NCBI GenBank assembly: GCA_002104905.1
Contig: MCFE01000559.1
Span: 1 to 57,947 of the forward strand
Length of the DNA stretch: 57,947 nucleotides
Source of the DNA: Basidiobolus meristosporus CBS 931.73
Lineage: Eukaryota; Basidiobolomycota; Basidiobolomycetes; Basidiobolales; Basidiobolaceae
Direction of reading: 5' to 3'
Shown here: positions 11,872-24,761 of the stretch, one piece after another
How positions within the stretch are numbered: position 1 is the first letter of the stretch
Layout of the letters: each line of letters starts with the position of its first letter
Program-made: the position numbers and the translations under genes
The notes under the pieces: model-generated
What the model was told of the DNA's origin: nothing
The model's database searches: none
Seen by the model: only the letters and a program-made list of their open reading frames with translations

Positions 11872-12213
11872 TGTTAGAGTCTTGGAGATATTGGAAGTGA
11901 TTGGTAGGACAAGTAGATTATGTGGTTTTCACTTAATGATTTATTGAATGTAAAAGTAGTATTTATACTTTTACCTGGTCTTAGCATATCAAGCATGTAG
12001 AATAGGTTAAGGAAGGCCCCAAGAACATGTGTGCAAAGTTTGGGGCTGTTTGGGCAACTTTGAGAATTTTCATGTTCTGGATGCCTGGTATTTTGGTGAA
12101 AATATTCTAAGTCCCAACAAGGAATTTGGTCAGTATTCTCTAGGATTTGAAGGTGATGATCTAAGTGACCAAGTTAGGTGAATATTTAGGTGGAAATAAG
12201 AATTTTTACAACA
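11872..12213 (-). repeat. 5' LTR of the inverted copia half (family 1)
   Basis: 342 bp running from TGTTAGAGTC to TTTTTACAACA, the reverse complement of the 10696-11044 LTR with small indels. It is followed, in minus-strand sense, by the primer-binding site and gag, so it is a 5' LTR. Its outer edge meets a degenerate plus-strand gag remnant. Confidence 0.9.
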
Positions 12214-13239
12214 CAAAGTAGCTGCCAGGAGAAGAAATGAAAAACTTATTGAAGTGTTATACCCTGCTGGTTAATGAAAGAAATCTGTGGGCATATAAAC
12301 TACTGCTCATGATGTGATATTCACCCTCCTGAATGGCCTGGAAGATGGGGCTAAGGTCCTTGTATCAGCCTTGATGTTTATAACCAATGATTTGACCATA
12401 TATTACATATATGGAATGCTCTTGAATAAGAGATTATGATATCAAAGCATCAATAAGGAGGAAGAGAATACTTTTATAAGTATTCATAAACACCAAAGGA
12501 GATACTGAAGACCCTATGAGGGCTAAGGTAATTTTTCTTGCAGCTATTACAACAGCAATAGACATCATTAGATATGACTACTGAAAGAGAGATAGTCCAC
12601 AGAAAAGCATTAATATAGCAATACTGCAACTACTGAAGATAGATTGCTCATATCTGCACTAAACATGGCCACAAATAAGGATTCTCTAATGTGGTATACT
12701 AACAATTGAGCATTTCAATGTTCAACACTTTGAAAGGATCATTTCACAGAGTATAAAGAAATTTCAATAACCAGGGTTTTCATGGGAGATAACAGAGCAC
12801 TTGCTGAAATAGCCAGGAAGCTATTATCTGTAGACAAGACCACAGCAGAAGGACTTAGTTTACTCTTTATCAATTTGGAATGCAGGATCACTGATCAAAA
12901 TGGCTCATATCAATGGGCCTCAGACAGTAGATGAGGCCTTAAATAGCCCTCAGACAAAGTCTTGGAGTATGGTGTTGAAAAAGGAACACTAGGCAGTGAT
13001 GGAAAATCAGACACTGATAAACAATTGGAAATAGATGGGTCTTCATGACAAAACTTAAGGCTGATGGTACAACTGAAGAATACAAAGCAAGACTTGTAGC
13101 CAAAGGATACACTCAAACCAAAGGACTGGACTACCCTGAAATCTTTGCACCAGTAGCCAAGCATCATATGAATAATGTCTATTACAGCCAAATACAAGTT
13201 TTTAATTGATCAATTGGATGTATAGATTATTGCAAAGAA
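12214..13239 (+). pseudogene. Heavily decayed copia gag-pol remnant
   Basis: Plus-strand traces appear without a continuous frame: LPGEEMKNL (about 12230) and ILNGLEDGAKVLVSAL (about 12330) match gag; the protease/pre-integrase boundary is near 12780-12900 (KLLSVDK, ITDQNG); and [21 protein letters not shown] (about 13100-13160) is the start of RT. Most of integrase is deleted. An older insertion than the 7670-11044 element. Confidence 0.75.
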
Positions 13240-13576
13240 CTGTAATCCCACATAGTTATTCATGTAAATTAGTCACTTAAAATACCACCAACAATCTTAG
13301 AGAACACTGACCAAGTTATTTGTTACAACCTACTCATGATATCATTACCAGTCACATCATGTACCCTGCATACAAAAACTCTCAAAGCTGTCCAAACAGC
13401 ACCAATCTTTGCACACATGCTGTTAGGATCTTCCTGAGCATGTTCTTTGAGGCTTAGCTGCCAATATCATATAGTAGTAAGAATACTACATTTACATACA
13501 ATTAGTCATTAAGTGAAAACCACAAAACCTACATGTTCTTCCATTTACTTCCAATATTTCCAAGACTCTTGCAACA
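13240..13576 (+). repeat. Degenerate copia LTR
   Basis: Diverged LTR in plus orientation with recognisable blocks: TTAGTCACTTA, AGAGAACACTGACCAA, the CAAAGCTGTCCAAACAG and TTTGCACACATG segments, and the end CAAGACTCTTGCAACA. The left edge is approximate. Confidence 0.65.
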
Positions 13577-14392
13577 AAAATTGCATTTTTGTATGGGGAA
13601 CCTGCTGAGGATGTACATATAGACCAGCCTGGTGGGTGTGTTGACAATGATAACCCCCATTATATCTGCAGGCTTAAAAAACTTTTATTATTGCCTGCAA
13701 TTACAAAATAGATTCTTATTTAGAGTCTCAGCAATCCTAGAAGTACTGCTGACAGTAATATCTTCTACAAGTCAGATAGAGTAAGTGCAGCTCCATCAGC
13801 CCTATATACTGATCATCTTACTTTATCCATCAATAACCCAAATCATCTGAATAGACTAAGTCCATCCCATCTAAAGAGTGCAAATGTCCAATTCAGGAGA
13901 GATGTATCACCACTTAGGGATAGAGCTCTTCATAGACATAAGTACTTGAACCATCACCATAGGCTAGTCCAAGTATATTCACAATATACTTGAGCAGTTC
14001 TGTACAGATAACTTTAAAACAGCAGCTTCCCCAAATCTTAGCTTAGTTAAGTCCAACCAAACAAAGAGAACTTAGCACCATCTGAAAGCCCTGACTTTCC
14101 CTACCAATCTATGGCTTACAGCTTAATATATAGCAAGCTAGGAGCATGGTGAGATTCTCAAATTTTGTGGGAGTAAGCAGCCAGCACAATTTATGCAATG
14201 GATCAAATCATATTGCAGCAGTTGGGCAGATTTTAGATGCATAAAAGAAGCTGCTGATGTCTGCTTAAGGTGCACCAATAAGAATATACAGCAGGCTCTG
14301 TAGAAATACACTGATGCTGATTGACAACAATACTTAGATAGCAGAAGATCCACTACATAATACATCTTTTGGAACTATAAATGTGCAATATG
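13577..14392 (+). pseudogene. Decayed copia reverse transcriptase/RNase H remnant
   Basis: Plus-strand pieces of RT follow the degenerate LTR: a GEPAEDVHIDQPGG-like block (about 13600) and the equivalents of the MSNLGE, SKYI and TPMETN blocks near 13890-14040. Others follow (DFPYQSM at about 14095) toward an RNase H start at about 14330-14370. Many stops and frameshifts. The LTR before the RT suggests a nested or rearranged insertion. Confidence 0.65.
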
Positions 14393-14800
14393 TTTTGGTG
14401 AGAATATTTCAATTAATTCCCAACAAGAAACTTGGTCAAAATATGCCAAGATTTATAGATGATGATCTAGGCAACTAAGTTAGGTGAATATTTTGGTGCA
14501 AGTACAAATTTATACAACAACAACCTCTACACTGCTCTAAGAGTCTTGAAGATATTAGAAGCAATTAGGAGAGAAAGTATATCATGTGGCTTTTGCTTAA
14601 AGATTTATTAAAGGTAAAATTTGTTGTATACTTTATATAGTTGTAGCAATATACTTGGTGCACCTCATAATTTGGTGGGTTTATTCTAAGTAAGTCCCAA
14701 CAAGGCATTTTGCCAAAACTATTCAAGACTTGTTGACTATGATCTAAGTGACTTAGTTAGGTGAGTATCCAAGTGTTAATACAAAATTTTCAATATTCAC
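14393..14800 (-). repeat. Two copia LTR fragments
   Basis: 14393-14519 is the promoter-distal part of an LTR in minus orientation, ending TACAACA. 14535 to about 14800 is a second minus copy starting AGAGTCTTGAAGATATTAG, with an internal deletion that removes most of its middle. Both are diverged from the intact copies. Confidence 0.6.
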
Positions 14801-15049
14801 AGCATGTTGAAGCGCTACTAGCTGAGCTATACAAAGTGATTGCTTTAAGAAGTGGGGACAAGATGTGTATATCTCCAGGAATACTTTGCGCAGTGAAAGA
14901 GAATTGTGCTCTGAGACAGGGGCTGGGAAACCTTGGATGAAGTTTAGGGGCATTTGAATGAGTCTGATAATCTTGAAAATTTCTGGGTACTCAATGATTC
15001 TGAGAGCTAGATAATGTCCTATGTACTGAGTCTCAGATAGGCAGCTCAT

Positions 15050-15395
15050 GCTGCAATATTCTGAGGAGTATTTGAAGTGATATGGATAATTAGAGGATTC
15101 TAATGTTGCTCACTTGAGGACTTATTGATCAAAAGTGTGGTATATGTACTTTTGATAACATAAGGCAAAAATGTGTAGAGGTTGTTAAGGAAGGTCCCAA
15201 GAATACATCTGCAAGATTTGGAGTCGCTTGAATAACTTTGACTAAAGTCATCATTTGGGCACCTGATACTTTGGTGCAAATATCCCAACTAAATCCTGAC
15301 AAGAAATTGGGTCAGGACAGAATGCTGGTCTCAGTATAAAAGCTATGTCACTAAGTTAGCATGAATATTTAAGTGACAGTTTAATAATTGCAACA
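15050..15395 (-). repeat. Copia LTR, family 2 (3' LTR)
   Basis: 346 bp from TGCAATATTCTGAGG to AATAATTGCAACA. The terminal and body sequences define a second LTR family (GCATGAATATTTAAGTGACAG). To its right is CTCCCGCTCAAC, the complement of a polypurine tract, so it is the 3' LTR of a minus-strand element whose body lies at 15396-16642. Confidence 0.75.
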
Positions 15396-16642
15396 CTCCC
15401 GCTCAACAAAATATTCATTAGAAATATATATATATTGACAGTGTGCAATCTGTAATGAAGTGTACAAAATTTCACTATATTGCAAACTGGACTAACATAT
15501 TGTCCAATGGTATATGCTTTTGTTCTCAACTCAATTGAAAAAGTAACTTGTCATTCAGTGTAAATATCCACTTAATAATATGCCTATAAATCAGAATGAT
15601 CTGATCACAATACTGATTTATCATCTTTTGTCACTTGCATGAGCTTCAACAATGAAATGAGTCTGATTGTGAGATTATCCAGTTGAGATATTAATATGTA
15701 GCCTCTGAGGTATTGAATGCTACTTTTTTGAGCAATGTTGACCCACATTTGGTCAAGTTGAGGCAGTGTCATTTATGCCAGATCAGGAGTTTCCTTATTT
15801 GCATACAGCAGTCTAATTCATTTAAACCAGCCCACTGTGTATCCATATTAGGCATGGGGGCAGTTACTTCCATCATTTAGACTCTGTATGAGGTAGAGAA
15901 TACTGATGTATATTGGGCCAAGTTAAGATTTTGTGTGGTACATAAAACATGGCCAAAAAGGGCTTTTGCTCAGCTCTGAGCTGGGATGGCCTGCTCCCAC
16001 TTGAACTATGTCTGTTTAGTGAATCAGATCTACAAAACAACTATACAATGGACATCTTTGTCTTCCTCAAGTAGCAATTATTTTCTTTGGACTGCTTACT
16101 ATATTGATTGTAGGTTTGAAGTCCATTTGCTTCTTATTTTACTCAGTTTGGTATCTGACAAAGCTGTAGGTTGCTTAGTAGATATTTGCAGAGTCCTTGT
16201 ACTGATTTGGATTGATACAGCTGCTTTTGTCGTATCAGATTATACCTGTAGAGTGGAGATTGACACTTCTGCAGATGTGAGATTCACCTTAAAAAGGGAC
16301 TTGATTATCCATATTCTCCTGATAATTATTTTCAACTCTGAGCTGGATTTTCAAGGGTAACTGATCTTTTCAGTGTCTTCAGAGTCCATGAAAATCACTT
16401 GACTGATCATTGCACCTTTTTCTTTCAGCTCAATAGACAGCAAACATCAAGACTTCTGCACAAAACAATCTGCTCCAATATATACTACACTATATGACAG
16501 ATCCTGCTGAAGTCTCAAGACCCTTGCAAGGCTTCTAGCTTGTGGACTTTGTACAAGAAGCTCCATGGAGACATCGGTATAGCCAGACAGTCCAAACATA
16601 GCCAATATAAGTTTTGGCTCTATTAGGTGGTACCCTATTTTG
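15396..16642 (-). pseudogene. Decayed copia pol remnant (RNase H region)
   Basis: Minus-strand sequence beside the 15050-15395 LTR carries faint copia RNase H blocks, for example VAFNTSEATY at about 15700 (the usual [10 protein letters not shown] motif). No frame is intact. A plus-strand open frame at 15986-16360 crosses this region but has no recognisable domain and is taken as chance. Confidence 0.5.
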
Positions 16643-16990
16643 TGTTGTATTTATTAAGTTGTCACCAAAATGCTCATGCTAAATTAGTCACATAGATCTT
16701 ATTTGTTGATTAGCATTCTGTCCTGACCAAATTTCTTGTTGGGATTTACTTAGAATACTTTCACCAAATTGTCAAGTACCCAGATTATGATCTTGCTCAA
16801 AGTTGTCCAAAAGCCCCCAAACTTTGCACACATATTCTTGGGACCTTCCCTAACAAACTCTACACGTTTGTTTGCTCTACTTTGTCAAAAGTATAAATAC
16901 CATACTTTTGATCGATAAATCTACAAGTGAATAACATGAAAATCCTCTAGTTCTCCACATCACTTCCAATACTCCTCAGAATATTGCAAT
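16643..16990 (+). repeat. Copia LTR, family 2
   Basis: Plus-oriented LTR starting TGTTGTATTTATTAAG and running to ATATTGCAATATT. It contains CAAAAGTATAAATACCATACTTTTG, the same TATA-nested inverted repeat seen in family 1. No coding partner adjoins it. Confidence 0.75.
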
Positions 16991-17129
16991 ATTTTGCAGT
17001 AGTGGTATTTTGCATTTTTTCTTCTTTCACTTTTTCAGCAGCTGACCCAGGGCTGATAGCCTATGTGGGATGATTCTGAATTTCCTTGCAGGTAGGAACA
17101 TGGTGTGTTTGAGTACAGGAATCTTCATT

Positions 17130-18474
17130 ACATCATATTTGGAATTTTTGGAAGTGATGTGGAGAACTAGAGGATTTACATGTTATTTACTTGTAGATTT
17201 ATCAATCAAAAGTATGGTATTTATACTTTTGACAAAGTAGAGCAAACAAACGTGTAGAGATTGTTAAGCAAGGTCTCAAGAATAAGTGTGCAAAGTTTGG
17301 GGTCTTTTGGGCAACTTTGAGAAAAATAATAATCTGGGTACCTGACAATTTGGTGAAAATATTCTAAGTAAATCCCAAGAAATTTGGTCAGGACAGAATG
17401 CTAATCAAAGAATAAGATCTATGTGACAAAGTTAGCATGAATATTTTGGTGACAACTTAATAATTACAACAGGTTTCTGTACTAGACCACTTGATACAAT
17501 TTTAGCATACTTTCATTGGAATGTGTTGTACATTTCCATACTCCAGGTAGATATTTATGTAATACATTTCTGCAATCCCAAAGCTTGTCTCTAAGCTCTT
17601 CTTCCACTAACAAGTAGTCCAGAATGGTGGTTAGCTGCTCCACTATATGCACTCTGAGCCTTATTTTGAGTGGCAACATATTTTGGTAAAATATTCCTCT
17701 GCCAATCATTCAGTAATAACCTATTATTTTTTCAATTCTGAATATTTTCCAATCCAAAAGCTTGTTCAAACAGTTAGTTGAGGTCATATGAGTACATATA
17801 TCAATATGTTCTATTGTATATATGTACCCTTGATTGCTGAAATTATATGACTTTCTTCTGTAGTAGTAGAGCACCAACATACTGTAATTCCTGACATATT
17901 TACAAGTCATTTGATAGACTCTACAGTATGACTAACTTGAATAGTTACTAAGGGCATCTTTTGAAGGCAAGGCCTTCTTTTCCATTGCAATATTCTCATG
18001 AAAATAGTAGTTTGGCAGTAGTCCTCATCTATATCTTTAGCAGAACAATAGTACAGCAAGTCTTTTTCCAGACTAACAGACACCAATCCAAAGACAACAA
18101 GGACAGCAAGCTTGGGGCTCATAACCTGTTGCAATATTCTGAGGAGTATTGGAAGTGATATGGAGAACTAGAGGATTCACATGTTATTCACTTGTGTATT
18201 TATTAATCAAAAGTATGGTGTTTGCACTTTTGATGAAGTAAGGCAAAAAATGAGCAGAGTGTGCTAAGGAAGGTCCCAAGAGTACATGTGCAATGTTTGA
18301 GGTCTTTTGGACAACTATGAGAAAGGTCATAATCTGGGGACCTGATAATTTGGTGAAAATATTCCAGGTAAATCCCAACAAGAAATGTGGTCAGGAGAGA
18401 ATGCTAATCACAGAATAAGACCTATTTGACTAAGTTAGCATGAATATTTAGGTGACAGCTTAATAATTACAACA
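17130..18474 (-). mobile_element. Internally deleted copia element: LTR-gag-LTR, no pol
   Basis: In minus-strand sense there is a 348-bp 5' LTR (18474-18127, TGTT..AACA) and a primer-binding site like that at 11853. A decayed gag follows: MSPKLA start near 18120, and LLVEEELRDKLWD near 17600. A second LTR of the same family spans about 17471-17130. Integrase and RT are absent, so this is a short gag-only derivative. The gag has several frameshifts. Confidence 0.7.
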
Positions 18475-18759
18475 GCTCAACGCTGAACAATAAGCCTCAT
18501 ATATTCTTAACATATATAAGTGGTCTGGGTGAGTGCCTAAGATATACTACTTGCTTGATGTTAACAAAGCTAGAGAATAAAATATGATTGAAAAGATGTT
18601 AGGAGCATGCATGGAGATATTGGAGGCTTTTGCATGACTTTTTGAGTACTCATTTTTTGAATACTTGACATTTGATAAGAATAACTTGAGTAAACCCCAA
18701 CAACAAATGTGAACCATCACCTATGATATAAGTATATTATTTAAATGTGAATACAAAAC

Positions 18760-19229
18760 TTACAATACCTTCCAGAGACCATTGTTTTCCCATAATAATA
18801 TCTCAAAGGTTTCTCTGTCAAAATAACATCCTCATTTTCACACTCCAGACTTAGTAGTCGAATCAACTTGGCATTTTAGCAGAGTAATAGCAGTAGTGAG
18901 CATTCTCGAGAGGAATAGCTTGGAGCTCATAGCCCAATGGGAGAGCTAGTGTGGTAAGTCACTTTCACTGACAATTGATTGAATGTAAAAGTGGTATGTA
19001 TCCCTTTACAAAGGTCCGGTAGAATAGACTTATGAAACAAGTTTAGGAAGGCCTTGAAACCACGTATAAGGAGTTTAGAGTCATCCCGGGAAGAAATATC
19101 ATATTCTTAGTATTTGATATTTCAGTTGAGTATATCCATGCATATCCCAACAGAGTTTGGTCCAAGCTCATGGACTAGGAACCAAGCGACTCGATGTAAA
19201 TATTTAGCTGTAAATCCAAGACCGACAAC
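18760..19229 (-). mobile_element. Copia LTR plus gag start, degenerate
   Basis: The LTR at about 18936-19229 (minus, ending CCGACAACA) is followed by a degraded primer-binding site (AGCTTGGAGCTCATAGCC on plus, 18918-18935) and by gag N-terminal codons read from about 18915 down to 18760. On the other side of the LTR, CTCCCACGTAAC looks like the complement of a polypurine tract. The LTR is therefore shared between two former tandem elements. Confidence 0.6.
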
Positions 19230-22200
19230 ACTCCCACGTAACTTAACGTAGCCAAAGATTCTCGATTTCAATAATATACTGAATAGAAAGGCATGTTTCA
19301 CAAATGATTTTTGTACTAGGCGAGCCAACATCAACATATGCTAGAATGAAATTTCATCTTGAAGCATATGCTGGAGTTTACAAAAGGAGGTTATGGTTAT
19401 CACTGCAACCCCTAAGGGATAATGCTACAGTGGCGAGGAATTAGTACCGGGCAAGCAATCCACAGCTGGCAAATCAGAAGACCAAATACGAGCTATGTCA
19501 ATATTCATTCGGGTTAATTGATCGAGTCAAACTCAAGAATGGTTGGCCATCCCGTAGTATCAAGATTATATTAACCTTGCTGCCCAAATTGACGTTTATA
19601 AATGCCAAGCACTCGTACTTTTGGTAGAGTGTGGGAAGGTGTTTTCGGCGGAATTTATGCCAAGTTTGGAAGCTGGCGGACGACTTTGAAAATGAACAAC
19701 ATTTCGATGTATCCACGGCTCAAATGAATTGGCGTTAATATCATTCTACAGGATCGAAATCCAACCAAGTAAATCCGGACCATGAACAACTTGGAGCGAT
19801 ATATTATTATATTATCCTTGCTTTCCGATCCGGGTTCACTCCTTTGCTCTGCAACTTTCTCTTCCAGCCAAGGATCGGTTGGAATACCTGGCGCCCTGAG
19901 TTGACAGAGTAACATATTCATGGATTGATTTCGTGCCATGAGGTCATTATGGAGTGTGAAGTCATTTGAAAATGGCCTGTCGAGGTTCGGAATTTTGATC
20001 TTGTTCAAGTAGATGGATTTGCAGCAGTAATGTGATTGTATTGGATGCTAGCTTTCCTTATCACCAATAATAACTAATCCCAGCCCCAACCCCAACCCTC
20101 TCTCCCCTCCTGCCCTAATTAGAGCGGCCCATAGCGCTGGTATCCATTCCACATATTATGGTAAGCAAACAACTGGCCCGAAGCATGATGTCATCCGACT
20201 GGACTAAACACCCATTCCGATCATCATGACAAAATGAGCCACAACACTGCTGTAATATCGTCTCATATTATGATGAAATATGGGGATGGTGATGGATGTC
20301 ATTGGGCGACTTTTTGTAGAGCTCAACCAACATCTAAGCAAATCCCATTCAAAGGCGCCACGCAGGAAGAGCTCAAGAGATATGCGATTCGATTACAAGC
20401 TCCGTTGGAGTTCACCCGTCTGGAGCAAGTCTATAGGCAGGCTCGCTCGAGGATGGAGTGGAAACGGTTGGACGATTGATGGTGGATCGTTGGGATTTCT
20501 GGCTGATCGCTGGATGATATCACATACCTTACAGAAGTATCATTTCACAAACAGAAAATCCCACCACCAAAGCCCCCTTTACAAACAAGACATACAACCA
20601 TGTCCAATTTGACTACTTATGTGATAAAACTGCAAAGATAGCAACAGAAACAATCCACAGTGAATGGTCAGGGGGGGTGGAACTTCGTGGTGTTCACTTA
20701 CTAAAGTGACAGGCTCCGTCGATACACCCTGAGGTGCTACACCAACCAAACATAACCTACTCTTCTCACCACTACATCACGCTTACTAGCAGAAGTCTGT
20801 GTTTGTCACACCCACTTCGGGGATGGAATTTGGGGAAGCCTCTAAACACAGCCTGGAGGTACAGGCCTCAGCGCTATGCACTAGGTCCCACTCTTCACTT
20901 CAAAAACTTCAAAACCAACAAGCAGACTAAATCCAGGTACTCGGGACTTGAAGTGCAGCAGAGTGTCTACAACTTCTTCCAATATGCATATGGCTGACAA
21001 GAAACACCAGTACATCCAATGTTGGAATTTTTTCGGCTTGTCTTGGCGGGAGCCCTACGTTACAACATGAGATCGATGTTGAGCCCTAGGTCTTGATAAT
21101 CATCTGGTATATTAGTAATCCCGTCCGAACGAAATCTAGAATAACTGGTATAAACTTGCTCGGCTTGGATGTACAACAAATCACATGACATCCCTTCTGT
21201 CAACAGGATGATCCGGTATTGCAGCATCTCGAGCGCATGGGATTCATGTGATCGCGCCGAACCCCATCCATCCATTGCCAATCACGCTAGTGGTAGCGAT
21301 TCATAGAAACGCAGGCTGATAGCTGGAGGAACGAGGGGAAATAGAAACTGACAAGACCCTTACTACGCCGAACCTTTCGCCAATCTTCAATGGCGTATCA
21401 CAAGCACAAGCCAAATCCAAAGCAGGCAGGACAGAGTAGCCACTATGGAGAGCTGGCAAGGGATTGGCATGTAAACCTCCCACACATCTAAGGTAACATC
21501 CCGAGTCTAGGGCTTCGAGGATTCTCTCCAGAGATAACAAATAGATTATTTGCGATCTTTGTAATGGCTCAATCCACGCTGTTGTCCTGATTAGCATGCC
21601 CTTGATCAGGCCTGATTCAGTCAACATCTCCGAGGTTCCAACCATATCTTAGGATCAACCACAGGCGCCATCAGTGCTACTCGCAGTCGTTGCCGAAAGC
21701 GTGAAATGCATATCCTCATTCTCAAACACAGTGACCCGCTGCTGTCCTCCTAGGTAATCATATGATCAACTCTAAACCGAGTTATTGAGCCACGCCGGGT
21801 GCATTTAGGAGATAGACCAAGCGCTTGGGATACCGCCAAACCCGATGGTTTCAGTTAACGCTGAAAAGAGCCACCCGCTCGCTGCCATCACTCAAGATCT
21901 GATAAGGCCGAAGTTTGGTAGAGCGGAACTTTTCGAGACGACGCCAGCGGTGTCTGGAGTAAATTTCTGGACATCAGCAACCGACCTGATTCCGGAAAAC
22001 CCCTATACTCCCACCAAGCACTCTACACTCACCGTATTACCAGATTATCAAGGACAACCCTCACATTCCATATTAAGCAACCCTGCTTGATGCAGCGCTC
22101 CATCTCCTCCCTACCACCCAACTACACCGTGGCCCGGAGCTTGGGTATCTATTTCGAGCATTTGAGTTTCGGACCTGGCGATTCCGGAAACATCATGGCT

Positions 22201-23727
22201 TCTGCAGAGTAAACATGTCCATCGTGCAGGGTTAGAATCGCATTAGTCAGATGGCCATGAGGATTGCCATAGCTGGGAAATCAGCGATGGCAATATCTCT
22301 TAAAGCGGGTTAGGGTTGACTGGTGAGTATGTACAGAACGCCAATCAACACCTGAGAGCATCCATGGACTCCTGAGCATCGCGGTGCATTAGTAAGGACC
22401 TCTAAATGACTATATTGAGTAAGGAGATGGTTGTTGGGGAATAAGTCATCCATATTGCCCACTATGGATGGCCAGCACCATAGGCCACTCACCAGCAATC
22501 CAACCTTAACCAACCACATATGTCGGGATCTGGATGGCATCCCCAGTTGGATGATAAATTAAATGTGGGATCACGCTCAGATTAGCTCCGGTTGAGCTGC
22601 AATGTAGCCCCATAGGGAATTCCTGATTCCACGAACGAGAATTCCTTTCATCATCTCACCTACGATCTGATAACCAGATAATTTCGACGACTTTTTTTGG
22701 AACGTCTGACTAATATCAAAAAGAGAGATTATCCAAGTGTGATGATGTTACGTTACCCTCATGCCATATTCATTGGCAGTACAGCTAGAGCAGCCCTGGC
22801 CTTCTGCCAGCATCGTGCACTTGGGAAGCCATCTCCAGAAACTTGTTTAGGACAGCCTGCTGCTGGCCGACGGAGCCATGTAATGGGGGAGTCTCCACCA
22901 CGAATGCTCTAACTAGGTAGAGGGAATCCTATCCAGCAGCGCCGGTAGGGGAGCAGCTTGGCACAAAGGTGGCTCAATGGATGCAGGAGCACATGCTACC
23001 TGGCCCAGCAGTCGCAAACCCGATCAGTGCCCAAGATGATTATACAGTGATTGAAGGCGGCCATTAATAATCAAACCAGCCCAACTTGAGTGTGATGTAC
23101 CAACAACTGCGCCTAGTACCTATTGGTGAGCTGTTGCCGCAAGCGTAAACAGGGGTCGCCATCAATCCTATCACGATCAGACTACGACTAGCTGATTTCC
23201 TCACCATCCGCCATGATCGCACCACTCTTACTAGGCAGCTACCGCTGCAGCGCCTTTTCGCTAGGGATAGAAAAAGTACCCCCTATGGCGTGCGGTCAAA
23301 AACCGATGCCACCGCGAGCCTATGGTGGCCCAAAAATGAGCAAGTCCGTCGGGGGGATGTGCGGCGGCCATTGGTCAGAGGAATTCTCATCTTCGATGGA
23401 TAGTTTTGTCATACGAAAGGAAAACAAAGATTGCTGAATTCCATGATCACTTCAATCGAGATAATTCGCATCAGAGTGAATGATTACTAATGGACAAATC
23501 CTAATCAATTCCGGTACCTGACAATTAAGTGTGGCTTACCATATTTATTTCGCCGCCTGTCTATTGGCCTATCTCTCGTGTAAAACATTGGGTTCGACAA
23601 ATATCTTTTCATCATCTCGAAAATTTCATCAGCGCCTGCCTCTGCTGGCCCACATCCAGATCATTTATAAGCACGGCCTTCCCCTTCCTCTCCTCATCCA
23701 TTGATCCATTTCTCATTCTCTCGTAAA
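19230..23727. other. Intergenic stretch, no convincing gene
   Basis: About 4.5 kb between the copia cluster and thioredoxin reductase. Medium open frames occur on the minus strand at 19655-20008, 21060-21281 and 21301-21645, the last two adjacent in different frames, and on the plus strand at 20234-20479. None shows a family motif or a consistent splice pattern. They may be gene relics. A short GGGTTAGGGTT occurs at 22307-22317. A CT-rich leader and TTTATAAG (about 23664-23671) near the right end probably belong to the thioredoxin reductase promoter. Confidence 0.4.
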
Positions 23728-24761
23728 ATGCACGCTCGCGTTGTAAGTTTTGCTATCCACTGACATGCCACTTTCCGGATGTTTGTACTGATTGGTTGAT
23801 TTATTGCTAGATTATTATCGGTTCTGGACCTGCTGGTCACACTGCTGCCATCTACACCTCAAGAGCTAACTTGTCTCCAGTTATGTTCGAAGGTATGTTG
23901 GCCGGTGGCATTGCCCCTGGAGGTCAGTTGACCACCACCACCGAAGTCGAGAACTTCCCCGGTTTCCCCGAGGGTATCTCCGGCCCCGAAATGATGGACA
24001 ACTTCCGCAAGCAATCCGAGAAGTTCGGCACTGAAATCATCACCGAAACCATCACTCGTGTTGACTTCTCTGCCCGTCCATTCAAGATCTGGAGAGAGGG
24101 AGCCGACTCCGATAGCGATGAGCCCGATACCGCCGACTCCATCATCATCGCCACCGGAGCCACCGCCAAGCGTCTCTTCCTCCCCGGAGAAGACATCTAC
24201 TGGCAAAATGGTATCTCTGCCTGCGCTGTGTGCGACGGCGCCGTGCCCATTTTCAGAAACAAGCCTTTGGCCGTTGTTGGTGGTGGTGATTCCGCCGCCG
24301 AGGAAGCCATGTACTTGACCAAGTACGCCTCCAAGGTCTACGTCCTAGTCAGACGTGACAAACTCCGTGCCTCCACCATCATGGCCAACCGCCTTATGAA
24401 GCACCCCAAGGTCGAGATCCTCTGGAACACCCTTCCCGTCGAAGCCAAGGGTGACGGCAGCTTGTTGAGAAGCTTGACCCTCCAAGATACCAAGACCCAA
24501 GAAACCCGCGACCTTGAGGTCAACGGTCTCTTCTACGCCATCGGCCATACCCCCAACACCGATGCCTTCAAGGGAGTCATCGACCTCGATACCGACGGTT
24601 ACATCAAGGTAACCCCCGGCTCCACCCACACCAACGTCGAGGGAGTGTTCGCCGCTGGTGATGTGCAGGATCGTCGCTACAGACAGGCCATCACTGCTGC
24701 TGGATCCGGCTGCAAGGCTGCCCTTGACGCCATTGAATTTTTGGAATCCCAAGAAGATTAA
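23728..24761 (+). CDS. Thioredoxin reductase (NADPH), 2 exons
   Basis: Low-molecular-weight flavoenzyme that passes electrons from NADPH through FAD and a redox disulfide to thioredoxin; in fungi it is cytosolic and/or mitochondrial. Exon 1 is only 15 nt (23728-23742, MHARV). A 68-bp GTAAGT..TAG intron (23743-23810) precedes exon 2 (23811-24761), giving 321 aa, the usual fungal length. Motifs: FAD-binding [13 protein letters not shown] right after the intron; [16 protein letters not shown]; redox CAVC within [14 protein letters not shown]-binding [12 protein letters not shown]; and C-terminal [22 protein letters not shown]. The splice falls inside the first beta strand of the FAD fold, which fixes the ATG. 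Codon use is C-ending and GC-rich relative to the surroundings, as in highly expressed genes. TTTATAAG about 55 bp upstream could be a TATA element. Confidence 0.96.

Noticed and set aside
15986-16360. 124-codon hydrophobic plus-strand frame
   Set aside because: Lies across decayed minus-strand copia sequence; hydrophobicity follows from AT-rich composition and no domain is visible.
1-19229. Repeat-induced point mutation as the cause of copia decay
   Set aside because: Stops and frameshifts include indels and no clear one-directional C-to-T bias was evident by eye; a dinucleotide test would be needed.
22307-22317. Interstitial telomere tract
   Set aside because: GGGTTAGGGTT is under two repeats and isolated, compatible with chance; no element tail beside it.
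23859-24752. Minus-strand Gly/Val-rich open frames
   Set aside because: Antisense shadows of the GC-rich thioredoxin reductase gene.
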